Source: CAXMMR01 sp963692975 (lineage in GTDB: Bacteria; Pseudomonadota; Alphaproteobacteria; Acetobacterales; Acetobacteraceae). From it: a stretch of 64,000 nt of DNA. The position numbers and the translations under genes were made by a program. The notes beneath the pieces are model-generated. The model was not told where the DNA came from and ran no database searches. It was given only the letters and a program-made list of their open reading frames with translations. Below, piece after piece: positions 38,145 to 46,660 of the stretch (the first letter of the stretch is position 1; every line of letters starts with the position of its first letter). The DNA lies in assembly GCA_963692975.2 (NCBI GenBank), contig CAXMMR010000007.1, positions 124,001 through 188,000 on the forward strand. Direction: 5' to 3'.

Positions 38145-38446
38145 GCTTCTTTTTTGAAAAAAAGAAGCAAAAAACTTTTGTCCGTTTGGTGGGAGGTAGG
38201 GAGGCGGATACGGCCAAATACCGCAAGATCGGGGTGAGGCTGGCGCGCGCGCCCGGAGCGAAAATGCTTTATTAACAATAGTTTATAGAAATCTTGCCGA
38301 CGGGCAAGATTTCGTAAAGCGCTCGCTGGAGCCGCTCACCTCTAAGAGCGTGCTAGCACGTCCACCGGATCGTCCCGACGACCACCATCGCTGCGTGCAC
38401 CGTCAGGAACAAAAGTTTTTTGGTCCTTTTTTTTTCAAAAAAGGAC
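38145..38446. repeat. Repeat cluster: A4 38145-38189, family C copy 2 38216-38313, A5 38411-38446
   Basis: The 417-bp stretch 38129-38545 has no gene. A4 follows the kinase stop: GCTTCTTTTTT-G-AAAAAAAGAAGC, then AAAAAACTTTTGTCCGTTTG. Family C copy 2 has AAATACCGCAAGATCGG (38216-38232) and, after an AT-rich stretch, the inverted repeat GAAATCTTGCC-GACG-GGCAAGATTTC (38288-38313, 11-bp arms). A5 is inverted, with arms starting GGTCC and ending GGACT (38422-38446). A GTGCTAGCAC palindrome sits at 38350-38359. From 38447 to 38545 I see nothing beyond the approach to cydD. Confidence 0.82.
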
Positions 38447-38545
38447 TGCTTGCCGTCTTGCCGCGCGATCACCGAACCCTGGCTGTTCTTTAACCCGCCG
38501 CACCCCTGTCGAAATGGCCGCGTCGCGTCTAGATTTCGTCGCAGG

Positions 38546-40258
38546 ATGAGTGATGCCGCACGCGAGAGCCGGGCCTGGATCAGGCGCCAGACCAAGGACG
38601 GCCGGCGCACCGCGCGTCCGGCGATCGTCATTGGTTTGGCGGGCACGATGCTCGCGATCGGGCGCGCCGCAGCGATCGCGGTCGCGCTTGCGGCGCTGCT
38701 GGATGCGGGAGCATCGGGCGACCTGGTGCTGCCGGTGGCGGCGCTGGTGGTGATCGCGTTGATGCGGGCCGGGCTGATCCTGCTGGCGGAGCGTGTCGCC
38801 TTCGGGCTTGGCGCGGCGGCGCGTCGACGGCTGCGATCGGAGTCGCTCGGCGGGTTGTTGTCGGCGCAGCTTGCGTCGTTGCGTCATCAGCATGCGGGCG
38901 AGCTGGTCGGCACGGTGGTCGATCGGATCGAGGCGCTGGAGGGCTTGTTCGCCCGCTGGGTGCCGGCGGCGTCGCTGGCGGTGCTGGCGCCGGGGTTGGT
39001 TCTGCTCGCCTGCCTGGTGGCCTCGCCGGTCTCGGCGCTGGTGCTGCTCGGCTGCGGATTGCTGGTGCCGGTGGCGATGGCGTTGTCGGGATTGGGCGCC
39101 GCGGCGGCGTCGCGCCGGCAGTTTGCGGCGCTGACCCATTTGCAGGCGCGCTTTCTGGACCGGGTGCGCGGCATTGCGACGATCGTGCTGGCGGGCCGCG
39201 CCGAGGCCGAGGCGGTGGCGCTGGCGCGCGCGGCGGACGAGTTGCGGGCGCGCACGATGCGGGTGCTGCGGGTCGCTTTCCTGTCGTCCGCGGCTCTGGA
39301 CTGCGCGATGGCGCTGGCGATCGTGATCCTGGCCATCCGGTTCGCGCGGCTGCTCGCCGCTGGCCATGCGCTGACGGCCTCGCCGTTTGTTGCCCTGTTC
39401 GTGCTGCTGCTGACGCCGGAGTTCTTCGCGCCCTTGCGCGCCTTTTCCGCGGCTTATCAGGACCGGCTGCAGGCGTCTGGCGCGGCCGAGGCGCTGCTCG
39501 CCTTGCCGCGCGCCCTTGAGACGCCCGTGGTTTCGGCGGCGGCGATCCGCAACGTCAGCGCGCATGGCGTCACGGTGGCGTTCGACAACGTGCGGCTGAG
39601 CTGGGATCCGGCGCGGCCGCCGGCCTTGGACGGGCTGAGCTTCCGGGTTTCCGCCGGCGAGACGCTGGTGCTGGCCGGGCCGTCGGGGGCCGGCAAGTCG
39701 AGCGTGATCGAGATCCTGCTTGGCTTTGTTCGCCCCGAGGCCGGCCGGGTGACGATCAACGGCGCGGACATCGCCGACATCGTGCCGGCGGCGCTGGCGC
39801 GGATGATCGCCTGGATCGGCCAGCGGCCGGTGCTGTTTGCCGGCACGCTGCGCGCGAATATCAGCTTTGCCCGGCCGGACGCGAGCGAGCCGGAGATCGC
39901 CCAGGCAGCGCAGGCCGCCAGCGTGACGAGCTTTGCCGCCGGGCTGCCGCAGGGCCTCGACACGGTGATCGGCGAGGGCGGCTATGGGCTCTCCGGCGGC
40001 CAGGCGCAGCGTGTGGCGATCGCGCGCGCCTTCTTGCGCAACGCGCCGCTGCTGCTGCTCGACGAGCCGACCGCCCATCTCGACCCGGCGACCGAGGGCG
40101 AGGTGCTGGACAGTCTGCGCCGGCTCGCGGTCGGCCGCACCGTCATCCTGGCCAGCCACTCGGCGGCGACGCATGCCTTCGGCGCGCAGGCGTTTGGCGG
40201 CCGCCGGCTTGACCTGCGGCAGGGCCGCGTCGTGATCGCCGACCGGGGCGCCGCGTGA
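38546..40258 (+). CDS. cydD: ABC exporter CydD (thiol export, cytochrome bd assembly)
   Basis: 570 residues. An ABC transmembrane domain of six expected helices (about 25-310) is followed by a nucleotide-binding domain: Walker A GPSGAGKSS, signature LSGGQAQR, Walker B LLLLDEPTAHLD. With CydC it exports cysteine/glutathione or otherwise supports haem insertion into cytochrome bd. The start is ATG 38546; the frame is open upstream through repeat A5 but without conservation. Its TGA overlaps the cydC GTG (GTGA). No cydAB is in the window. Confidence 0.9.
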   Translation: MSDAARESRAWIRRQTKDGRRTARPAIVIGLAGTMLAIGRAAAIAVALAALLDAGASGDLVLPVAALVVIALMRAGLILLAERVAFGLGAAARRRLRSESLGGLLSAQLASLRHQHAGELVGTVVDRIEALEGLFARWVPAASLAVLAPGLVLLACLVASPVSALVLLGCGLLVPVAMALSGLGAAAASRRQFAALTHLQARFLDRVRGIATIVLAGRAEAEAVALARAADELRARTMRVLRVAFLSSAALDCAMALAIVILAIRFARLLAAGHALTASPFVALFVLLLTPEFFAPLRAFSAAYQDRLQASGAAEALLALPRALETPVVSAAAIRNVSAHGVTVAFDNVRLSWDPARPPALDGLSFRVSAGETLVLAGPSGAGKSSVIEILLGFVRPEAGRVTINGADIADIVPAALARMIAWIGQRPVLFAGTLRANISFARPDASEPEIAQAAQAASVTSFAAGLPQGLDTVIGEGGYGLSGGQAQRVAIARAFLRNAPLLLLDEPTAHLDPATEGEVLDSLRRLAVGRTVILASHSAATHAFGAQAFGGRRLDLRQGRVVIADRGAA

Positions 40259-41931
40259 GGCGGCCAGGCTCGGCCGCTCCCGCACCGATCCTCGCGCCGC
40301 TGTTCGGCGTGCTGGCGCTGTGGCGAGGCCGGATCGGCTGGCTCGCCGCCGGTGTCCTCGTCTCGCTGGCCTCGCTTGGCGCGGCGGTGGCGTTGCTCAC
40401 CTTGTCTGGCTTGCGGATCGCGGCGGCGATTGCCGGCCTCGGACTCGGCGCCGGGCTGGCGCTTCGCCTCGCCGGCGTTGCGCGCGTCGGGCTGCGCTAT
40501 GCCGAGCGCCTGGTCACCCACTCGGCGACGTTCCGCGCCCTGGCCGACCTGCGCGTCTGGTTCTTTCGCGGCCTGTCGGCGAGCGCGGCCGGCGGGCTTG
40601 GCCTGCGCCGCTCGGGCGACGTTCTGTCACGCCTGGTCGGTGACGTCGAGGCGCTGGACGGGCTCTATCTGCGCGTGCTGGTGCCGCTGGTCGGCGCGCT
40701 GCTGCTGCTGCCGGTGCTGGTGATCCTGCTCGGGCTGCAGAGCTGGCGGCTCGGGCTCGGCATCGGGCTGCTGTTCGCGACCGCGGCGCTGCTGCTGCCG
40801 ATGGTCGGCGCCCGTTACTCCGTGGCGGCCGGCGCGACGGTGTCGGAGGCCGGGGCGGGCTTGCGCGTGGCCGCCCTCGACACGTTGGCGGGGCTGCGCG
40901 AGGTGCGGGCGTTCGGCGCCGAGGGGCGGATGCTGGCGGCCGTGCAGGCCGCGGAGGCGTCGCTGCTGTCGGCGCAGCGCGGCCTGTCACGCCGGGCTGC
41001 CGGGGCGCAGGCGGCTGCGTTCCTGTGCGGCGAGGCGGCGGTGATCCTGGTGCTGCTGCTGCATCCGCCGCGGGCGACGGTTGCGGTGGCGGCGCTGTTC
41101 CTGGTGGTGGCGAGCTTCGAGGTGGTGATCGGCCTGCCGCGCGCCGGAGTGCTCGCCGGCCACGCTGCCGCGGCGGCGCGCCGGGTGCTGCAGGTCGGCG
41201 AGCGCCCGATGGCCGATGCCGCTGCCGCTGCCGCGACGGGCCGTCTGGTCGCCATGCCGAGCGGTCACGCGCTGGCTCTGGAGGCGGTTCGATATGCTTG
41301 GCAGCCGGACCGCGCGGCCGTGTTCGACGGCTTGAGCCTGACCATGCCGGCCGGCAGTCACGTCGCCATCCTCGGTCCCTCGGGATCGGGCAAGTCGACT
41401 GTGGCTGCGCTGCTGCTGCGGGTGGCCGAGCCGCAAGCCGGACGGGTGACGCTGGGCGGCGTCGACATCGCGCGGCTGCCGCCCGAGGCGCTGCGCTCCC
41501 GCATCGCCTGGCTCGGGCAGTCCACGCATCTGTTCGACGACACCGTCCGCGCCAACCTGCTGCTCGGCCGGCCGGACGCCGACGATGCGACACTCTGGGC
41601 GGCGCTCGACCAAGCGGAGATCGGCGTCGTGGTGCGGACGCTGCCGGGCGGGCTTGACGCCTGGGTGGGCGAGCGCGGCGCCGGGCTGTCCGGCGGTCAG
41701 TCGCGGCGGTTGGCGCTCGCCCGGGCGCTGGTCTCGCGGGCGCCGATCCTGATCCTCGACGAGCCGTGCGAGGGCCTCGATGCGGAGACCGAGCAGGCCT
41801 TTCTCACCACTCTGAACGGCATCGGCGAGGGCCGTACGGTGCTGCTGATCGCGCATCGGCTGACCGGCGTCGAGCAGCTTGATCGCATCTGGCGCCTATC
41901 CGCCGCCCACGCCGTCGCGGCCGCTGCCTGA
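40255..41931 (+). CDS. cydC: ABC exporter CydC (partner of CydD)
   Basis: 558 residues, starting with GTG 40255 that overlaps the cydD stop. A six-helix transmembrane domain (about 15-300, including RLAGVARVGLRYAERLVTHSATFRALADLRVWFF, a CydC signature) precedes the nucleotide-binding domain: Walker A GPSGSGKST, signature LSGGQSRR, Walker B ILILDEPCEGLD and the H-loop in LLIAHRLTGVEQ. It forms a heterodimer with CydD in the inner membrane. The short spacer after it (41932-42062) shows only a weak GCCCT/AGGGC inverted repeat. Confidence 0.9.
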   Translation: MRRPGSAAPAPILAPLFGVLALWRGRIGWLAAGVLVSLASLGAAVALLTLSGLRIAAAIAGLGLGAGLALRLAGVARVGLRYAERLVTHSATFRALADLRVWFFRGLSASAAGGLGLRRSGDVLSRLVGDVEALDGLYLRVLVPLVGALLLLPVLVILLGLQSWRLGLGIGLLFATAALLLPMVGARYSVAAGATVSEAGAGLRVAALDTLAGLREVRAFGAEGRMLAAVQAAEASLLSAQRGLSRRAAGAQAAAFLCGEAAVILVLLLHPPRATVAVAALFLVVASFEVVIGLPRAGVLAGHAAAAARRVLQVGERPMADAAAAAATGRLVAMPSGHALALEAVRYAWQPDRAAVFDGLSLTMPAGSHVAILGPSGSGKSTVAALLLRVAEPQAGRVTLGGVDIARLPPEALRSRIAWLGQSTHLFDDTVRANLLLGRPDADDATLWAALDQAEIGVVVRTLPGGLDAWVGERGAGLSGGQSRRLALARALVSRAPILILDEPCEGLDAETEQAFLTTLNGIGEGRTVLLIAHRLTGVEQLDRIWRLSAAHAVAAAA

Positions 41932-42062
41932 GCCCTCCTGGCAGGGCAGCGCAGTACGGCCGCACATTGCGGCGGCCGGCCAAATCATGTTTGAAGGTTA
42001 TGGTTGGAAGGTGGGGCGCTTCGGCTCCGCCGCGCGACTTTGTGCTGCCGAGGATGAACTGA

Positions 42063-42446
42063 ATGCGTCGTCGCCTGTCCATCCTGTTGCTGCCGCTTGC
42101 GGTGCAGGCCTGCTCGTTCTTGAGCAAGCCGGTGCCGCGCTACGAGGTGTTCTTCATCGAGGGGTCGTCGCAGCTCGAGGATCCGACCTACGGCACGATC
42201 TCCGAGGCTGCCAGCGCAGCCGTGCACGCGGACGCCATCCGGCCGGTGCATGTTATCGGCTACAGCGACTCGGCCGGCAGCCCGAAGGCCGATTTCGCGC
42301 TGTCGAAGATGCGCTCGGACAAGGTGGCGATGGCGTTGGTTGCCGACGGGGTGCCGCCGGATCGCATCGTGCGCGAGGTGAACGGGCCGACGGGCGGGGA
42401 CACGCATGTGCAGCGGCGTCGGGTGGAAATTACGATCGGGCCGTAA
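42063..42446 (+). CDS. OmpA-like peptidoglycan-associated lipoprotein
   Basis: 127 residues. A lipoprotein signal (MRRRLSILLLPLAVQAC, lipobox cysteine at 17) is followed by an OmpA_C-type domain: YEVFFIEGSSQLEDPT, IRPVHVIGYSDSAGSPKADFALSKMRSDKVAMAL, and a C-terminal QRRRVEITI. The domain is short and its usual NxRR peptidoglycan motif is present only as the final VQRRRVEI. It is probably anchored in the outer membrane and binds peptidoglycan. GAGGA lies upstream of the ATG. Confidence 0.85.
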   Translation: MRRRLSILLLPLAVQACSFLSKPVPRYEVFFIEGSSQLEDPTYGTISEAASAAVHADAIRPVHVIGYSDSAGSPKADFALSKMRSDKVAMALVADGVPPDRIVREVNGPTGGDTHVQRRRVEITIGP

Positions 42447-42451
42447 GGCAG

Positions 42452-42570
42452 GCGCTTCTTTTTTGAAAAAAAGAAGCAAAAAACTTTTGCTGTTATGAAC
42501 CTTATGGATGGGGGGCTGGGGCCTCAGGCCCCAGCGGAGTCCAGAGGCAGAGCCTCTGGCCTTCCTTTAG
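42452..42570. repeat. Family A copy A6 (42452-42489) followed by family B copy B3 (42504-42570)
   Basis: A6 begins just after the lipoprotein stop: GCTTCTTTTTT-G-AAAAAAAGAAGC (42454-42477), then AAAAAACTTTTG. B3 follows: GGGGCC-TCA-GGCCCC (42518-42532) and CCAGAGGC-AGA-GCCTCTGG (42541-42559). The B3 stem swaps a G-C for an A-T pair relative to other copies, keeping the hairpin. This is the only junction where an A and a B copy form the two halves. B3 lies inside the apparent 5' end of recQ. Confidence 0.85.
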
Positions 42571-44366
42571 AAGTCCTTTCTAACGTCTTTGGCTTTCCCG
42601 ATTTCCGCGGCCTGCAGGCGGAGGCCGTTCAGCACGTCGTCGATGGCGGCGACGCGCTGGTGCTGATGCCGACCGGCGCCGGCAAGAGCATCTGCTACCA
42701 GGTGCCGGCGCTGTGCCGCCCCGGCACTGCGGTCGTCGTCTCGCCGTTGATTGCGCTGATGGACGACCAGGTCGCCGCGCTGCGGCAGTCCGGCGTCTCG
42801 GCCGGGGCGCTGCATTCGGAGCTGACGACGGCCGAGAACAACCGCGTCTGGCGGGCATTGAACGACGGCACGCTCGACCTGCTCTACGTCTCGCCCGAGC
42901 GGCTGCTGAGCCAGGGCACGCAGGAGTGCCTGGCGCGGCTCGCGATCGCCCTGGTCGCGGTCGACGAGGCGCATTGCGTCTCTGCCTGGGGGCACGAGTT
43001 CCGACCGGAATACCGGGCGCTGGCGCGGCTCGGCTCGCTGTTCGAGGGCGTGCCGCGGATGGCGCTCACCGCCACCGCCGACCCGCGCACGCGCGACGAC
43101 ATCCTCGCGGCCCTCGACATGCGAGGCGCGCGGGTGTTCGCCGCCAGCTTCCATCGCGCCAACCTGCACATCGCGGCGCTGGCCAAGGCCGGCGAGACGC
43201 AGCAGCTCGCCGACTTCCTGGGCCGTCATCCGGGCGAGACCGGCATCATCTACTGCGGCAGCCGGGTGAAGACCGAGCGCACCGCAGCCGCCCTGGTCGC
43301 CCGCCGCCTGCCTGCCTCCGCCTTCCACGCCGGGCTGCCGGCCGAGCAGAAGCGTGACCTGCTCGCCCGCTTCCGCTCCGGCGAGCCGGTGATCATCTGC
43401 GCGACCATCGCCTTCGGCATGGGCATCGACCGTCCGGACGTGCGCTTCGTCGTGCATCTCGACATGCCGGACAGCCCGGAGAGCTACTACCAGCAGATCG
43501 GCCGCGCCGGGAGGGACGGCGAGCGCGCCGACACGCTGCTGCTGTATGGCGGTGAGGACATCGCGCGCGCCCGCCACTGGCTGGCGCAGTCGAGCGCGCC
43601 GGAGGCCGAACAGGCGATCAAGCGCGGCCGCCTGGAGGCGATGATCAAGCTGTGCGAGACGGTGGAGTGCCGCACCCGCTCGCTGCTCGGCTGCTTCGGC
43701 GAGACGCTCGAGCAGCCGTGCGGGCACTGCGATTGCTGCCTGTCGCCGGCGGCGACGTTCGACGCCACGCTGGCGGCCCGCCAGGCGCTCTCCGCCGTCT
43801 ACCGCACCGGCCAGCGCTTCGGCGCGATGCACGTGATCGGCGTGCTGTGCGGTGTGGCGAGCGAGATGGCGACGCGCTGCGGCCACGACAAACTCGCGGT
43901 GTTCGGCATCGGGCGCGACCACGGCGTCGAGTTCTGGCGCGGCGTGTTCCGCCAGCTGATCGCGCACGGGGCTCTGGCGACCAGCAGCGGCGAGTATAAG
44001 ACGCTGTCGCTGGTCGAGGCGGTGGCGCGGCCGATCCTGCGCGGCGAGGTCACGCTGGCGTTTCGCGAGGAGCCGACGGGCACGCGCGCGGCGCGCAACA
44101 GCGAGCGGCGGGAGCGGCGTGCCGCCGCGGCGCTGCCGGCGGACGCGCCGAGCGGCGCCGCCGCGCTGCTGGGGGCGCTGAAGGGCTGGCGCAGCGCCGA
44201 GGCGAAAACCCAAGGCGTGCCGCCCTACGTCATCTTCCACGACAGCGTGCTGCACGACATCGCCCTGATACGGCCGGCAAGCCTTGCGGCGCTGGGCGAG
44301 ATCAAGGGGGTGGGGGCGTCAAAGCTGGTGCGGTATGGGGCGGCGCTGCTGGAGTTGTTACGGTAA
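42495..44366 (+). CDS. recQ: ATP-dependent DNA helicase RecQ
   Basis: 623 residues. 3'-5' helicase of recombination and fork repair. Visible: QxxGL-type VFGFPDFRGLQ, Walker A MPTGAGKS (58-65), DEAH box in VDEAHCVSAWGHEFRPEYR, the helicase C half with GMGIDRPDVRFV and QQIGRAGRDG, zinc-binding cysteines in CETVECRTRSLLGCFG and CGHCDCC, an RQC winged helix, and a C-terminal HRDC domain. Conservation begins near residue 26. No ATG, GTG or TTG lies between ATG 42504 and that point, so residues before about 25 are encoded by repeat B3. Neither ATG (42495, 42504) has a good ribosome site; the true start is uncertain. Confidence 0.93.
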   Translation: MNLMDGGLGPQAPAESRGRASGLPLEVLSNVFGFPDFRGLQAEAVQHVVDGGDALVLMPTGAGKSICYQVPALCRPGTAVVVSPLIALMDDQVAALRQSGVSAGALHSELTTAENNRVWRALNDGTLDLLYVSPERLLSQGTQECLARLAIALVAVDEAHCVSAWGHEFRPEYRALARLGSLFEGVPRMALTATADPRTRDDILAALDMRGARVFAASFHRANLHIAALAKAGETQQLADFLGRHPGETGIIYCGSRVKTERTAAALVARRLPASAFHAGLPAEQKRDLLARFRSGEPVIICATIAFGMGIDRPDVRFVVHLDMPDSPESYYQQIGRAGRDGERADTLLLYGGEDIARARHWLAQSSAPEAEQAIKRGRLEAMIKLCETVECRTRSLLGCFGETLEQPCGHCDCCLSPAATFDATLAARQALSAVYRTGQRFGAMHVIGVLCGVASEMATRCGHDKLAVFGIGRDHGVEFWRGVFRQLIAHGALATSSGEYKTLSLVEAVARPILRGEVTLAFREEPTGTRAARNSERRERRAAAALPADAPSGAAALLGALKGWRSAEAKTQGVPPYVIFHDSVLHDIALIRPASLAALGEIKGVGASKLVRYGAALLELLR

Positions 44367-44371
44367 GAAAA

Positions 44372-44484
44372 GGCTCTTTTTTGAAAAAAAGAACCAAAAA
44401 ACTTTTATCCGTTTGGCACTGTCCCATGGGATTTTGCCGAATGGACAAAAGTTTTTTGCTTCTTTTTTTCAAAAAAGAAGCGCT
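44372..44484. repeat. Family A repeat pair (A7 44372-44416, A8 44443-44484)
   Basis: Between convergent recQ and the ABC transporter gene. A7 follows the recQ stop (imperfect arms GGCTC / GAACC, then AAAAAACTTTTATCCGTTTG). A8 is inverted and follows the ABC stop: GGACAAAAGTTTTTTG, then GCTTCTTTTTTT / AAAAAAGAAGC (44458-44481) and GCGCTTGCC. Each copy directly trails the stop of the gene reading into it, as expected if they help end transcription. Confidence 0.85.
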
Positions 44485-44488
44485 TGCC

Positions 44489-46234
44489 TTACTCAGCCGC
44501 CTCGCTCAGATGCCCGGCGCCATCGAGGTCAATCCGGTGCGTATGCAGGGCGACGACGCTGTCGCGATGGGCGATCGACACCACCGTGGTTCCCGGCAGC
44601 CGCTCGCTGAGCATGGCGTAGAGCGCGGCCTCGGCTGCCTGGTCCAGTGAGGCTGTCGCCTCGTCGAGGAACAGCCAATTTGGCCGGACGAGCAGGGCGC
44701 GGGCCAGCGCGAGGCGCTGTTGCTCGCCGGGCGAGAGGTGCAGCGTCCAGTTCTCCTCGTCGTCCAGGCGCGGCGCGAGAGCGGCCAGGCCGACATCGGC
44801 CAGCGCGGCGGTGAGCGCGGCGGTGCTGACGCTCTGGCTGGCGGCGGGGTAGCACACGGCATCACGCAGGGTGCCGAGCGGCAGGTATGGCCGCTGCGGC
44901 AGGAACATCAGCGTGCCGTACGGACGGCTGACCTGGCCGGCGCCGAACGGCCAGATGCCGGCAAGCGCCCGGAACAGGGTGGACTTGCCGGCTCCGGACC
45001 TGCCGGTGATGACCGTCGCCTGGCCCGGCAGGATGCGGAACGACGCACCGTCGAGCAGCCTCTCGCCGTTCGGCAAGCTCAGGCTCACGTCGGAGACCTC
45101 CAGGCTGGAACGATCCGCCCGGACCTCGCGCACGCCGTCAAACCGGTCGGCCCGGGCCGCCGAGATCGCGCGCTGGAACGTGCCGAGGCGGCCGACGATG
45201 GCGCGCCACTCCGCCAGCGAACTGTATTGGTTGACGAACCAGGACAGCGAGCCTTCGACCTCGCTGAACACCGTGCCGATCTGGTTCCAGGTGCCGAGCT
45301 TGATGGCGCCGGAGAACAGCCGCGGCGCCGCCACGATGGAGGGGAAGACCTGCGAAACCTCGCCGAAGCCGAACGTCGCGATGCCGAGCTTCTTGAGGCG
45401 GTTCATCAGGGCGCGGAAGTTGGCCACCACGAGGTCGAACCGGGAGCCGAGCCCGGCGCGCTCCTGCGTCTCGCCGCCAGACAGCGCGATGCCCTCGACG
45501 TTCTCGCGCACCCGCACGAGGTTGAAGCGGAAGTTGGCTTCCAGCCGCTGCTGCTGAAACCGCAGCGGCACGAGCGGGCGGCCGACCAGATGGGTCACCA
45601 GCGTGCTGACCAGGGCGTAGAGGATCGCAACCCAGAGCATGTAGCCGGGGATGGTGACGCCGAACAGGGTGATCGAGCCGCCCAGCGTGTAGAGCAGGAA
45701 GACGTAGCTGAAGAGCGAGACGACGTTGGAGACGAAGTCGGTGCCGAGCGTCAGCGTGTTGTCGGTGAAGGTGTTCAGGTCGTCGGCGATGCGCTGGTCG
45801 GGGTTGTCGGTGCCGGTCGACTGCGGGTCGGTGGTCAGGCCGATCTGGTAGTAGGCGCGGTGCGACAGCCAGTCGCGCGTCAGCTCATCGGTGAGCCAGG
45901 CGCGCCATTTGATTTGCAGCAGCTGCTGCACCCAGACCGTGTAGATGCCCATGCCGGTCAAGGCGATGGCGAAGAACGGGAAGCCGGGCATCAGCACGCC
46001 GTTGGCGTAGCGATAGGTGAAGATCAGCTGCCAGAAGGCATGCGCATCCAAGGCCTGCAACGCGTTGTACTCTTGCGCCGTCCAGAAGGTGAACAGCACG
46101 CCGATGCCGACTTGGGCGAGGTTCAGCGCGAGCAGCAGCGCGAGGATGAGGAGTGCGCCGACCCGCTCCTTGGAGTACAGGAAATAGGGGCTGAACAGCC
46201 GCCAGGCGTCGCCCAGAACCGACCCCAGCTTCAT
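44489..46234 (-). CDS. SbmA/BacA-like ABC transporter (fused permease-ATPase, YddA type)
   Basis: 581 residues. The N-terminal part (about 1-340) is the SbmA/BacA-like membrane domain (FWTAQEYNALQALDAHAFW, WRAWLTDELTRDWLSHRAYYQIGL, NPDQRIADDLNTFTDNTLTL), which in BacA/SbmA proteins imports peptides. Here it is fused to an ABC ATPase (about 370-575): Walker A GRSGAGKST, signature LSPGEQQR in place of LSGGQ, Walker B WLFLDEATASLD. ATG 46234 is chosen over GTG 46237 because GAGGA sits nine bases upstream. Substrate unknown. Confidence 0.88.
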   Translation of the reverse strand: MKLGSVLGDAWRLFSPYFLYSKERVGALLILALLLALNLAQVGIGVLFTFWTAQEYNALQALDAHAFWQLIFTYRYANGVLMPGFPFFAIALTGMGIYTVWVQQLLQIKWRAWLTDELTRDWLSHRAYYQIGLTTDPQSTGTDNPDQRIADDLNTFTDNTLTLGTDFVSNVVSLFSYVFLLYTLGGSITLFGVTIPGYMLWVAILYALVSTLVTHLVGRPLVPLRFQQQRLEANFRFNLVRVRENVEGIALSGGETQERAGLGSRFDLVVANFRALMNRLKKLGIATFGFGEVSQVFPSIVAAPRLFSGAIKLGTWNQIGTVFSEVEGSLSWFVNQYSSLAEWRAIVGRLGTFQRAISAARADRFDGVREVRADRSSLEVSDVSLSLPNGERLLDGASFRILPGQATVITGRSGAGKSTLFRALAGIWPFGAGQVSRPYGTLMFLPQRPYLPLGTLRDAVCYPAASQSVSTAALTAALADVGLAALAPRLDDEENWTLHLSPGEQQRLALARALLVRPNWLFLDEATASLDQAAEAALYAMLSERLPGTTVVSIAHRDSVVALHTHRIDLDGAGHLSEAAE

Positions 46235-46333
46235 CACCGCGCGTCCTCACTGCCTGCCGCGATGTCGGCCGAGCGGCGAGACTTGCAATGCCGCGGCAGC
46301 GGGCGGCAAGACTGCCCGGGCCGGCGGGTCAGA

Positions 46334-46600
46334 TCAGCCGTCGCTCGACGGTGCGAGGCGCAGCCGGATCACGCCCTTGACGCCGGCTGCGTCCTCGACC
46401 GGCTTGCCCTTGCGCAGGATCTGGATCCTGCCCGCCGCGGCGAGCTGGATGGCGACGCGCCGGATCAGGGTCAGCTCGGCGTGCCAGTCTGCTCCGCCGA
46501 CCAGGCGCGCAGCCTCGCTCGGACAGATGGATTTGGACGGCCCGCGCTGCGCGACGAGCTCCAGTATGGCCTCTTCGGCCTGAACCGTGCTCGCGACCAT
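46334..46600 (-). CDS. DUF3253 family protein
   Basis: 88 residues. It shows the small-domain pattern I associate with DUF3253: ILELVAQRGPSKSICPSEAARLVG, then a helix and AAGRIQILRKGKPVEDAAGVKGVIRLRL. The fold resembles a winged helix and may bind nucleic acid, but no function is established. A second, longer frame overlaps it on the same strand (46329-46637), but its residues are unlike any family. Upstream of the EAL gene in orientation and 60 bp past its stop. Nothing is seen in 46238-46333. Confidence 0.75.
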   Translation of the reverse strand: MVASTVQAEEAILELVAQRGPSKSICPSEAARLVGGADWHAELTLIRRVAIQLAAAGRIQILRKGKPVEDAAGVKGVIRLRLAPSSDG

Positions 46601-46660
46601 GGGCCAGCGGTTTGAAGCCGCGAGGATGGTTGGTCAAGGGCGACGCCCACGACGCTGCTC

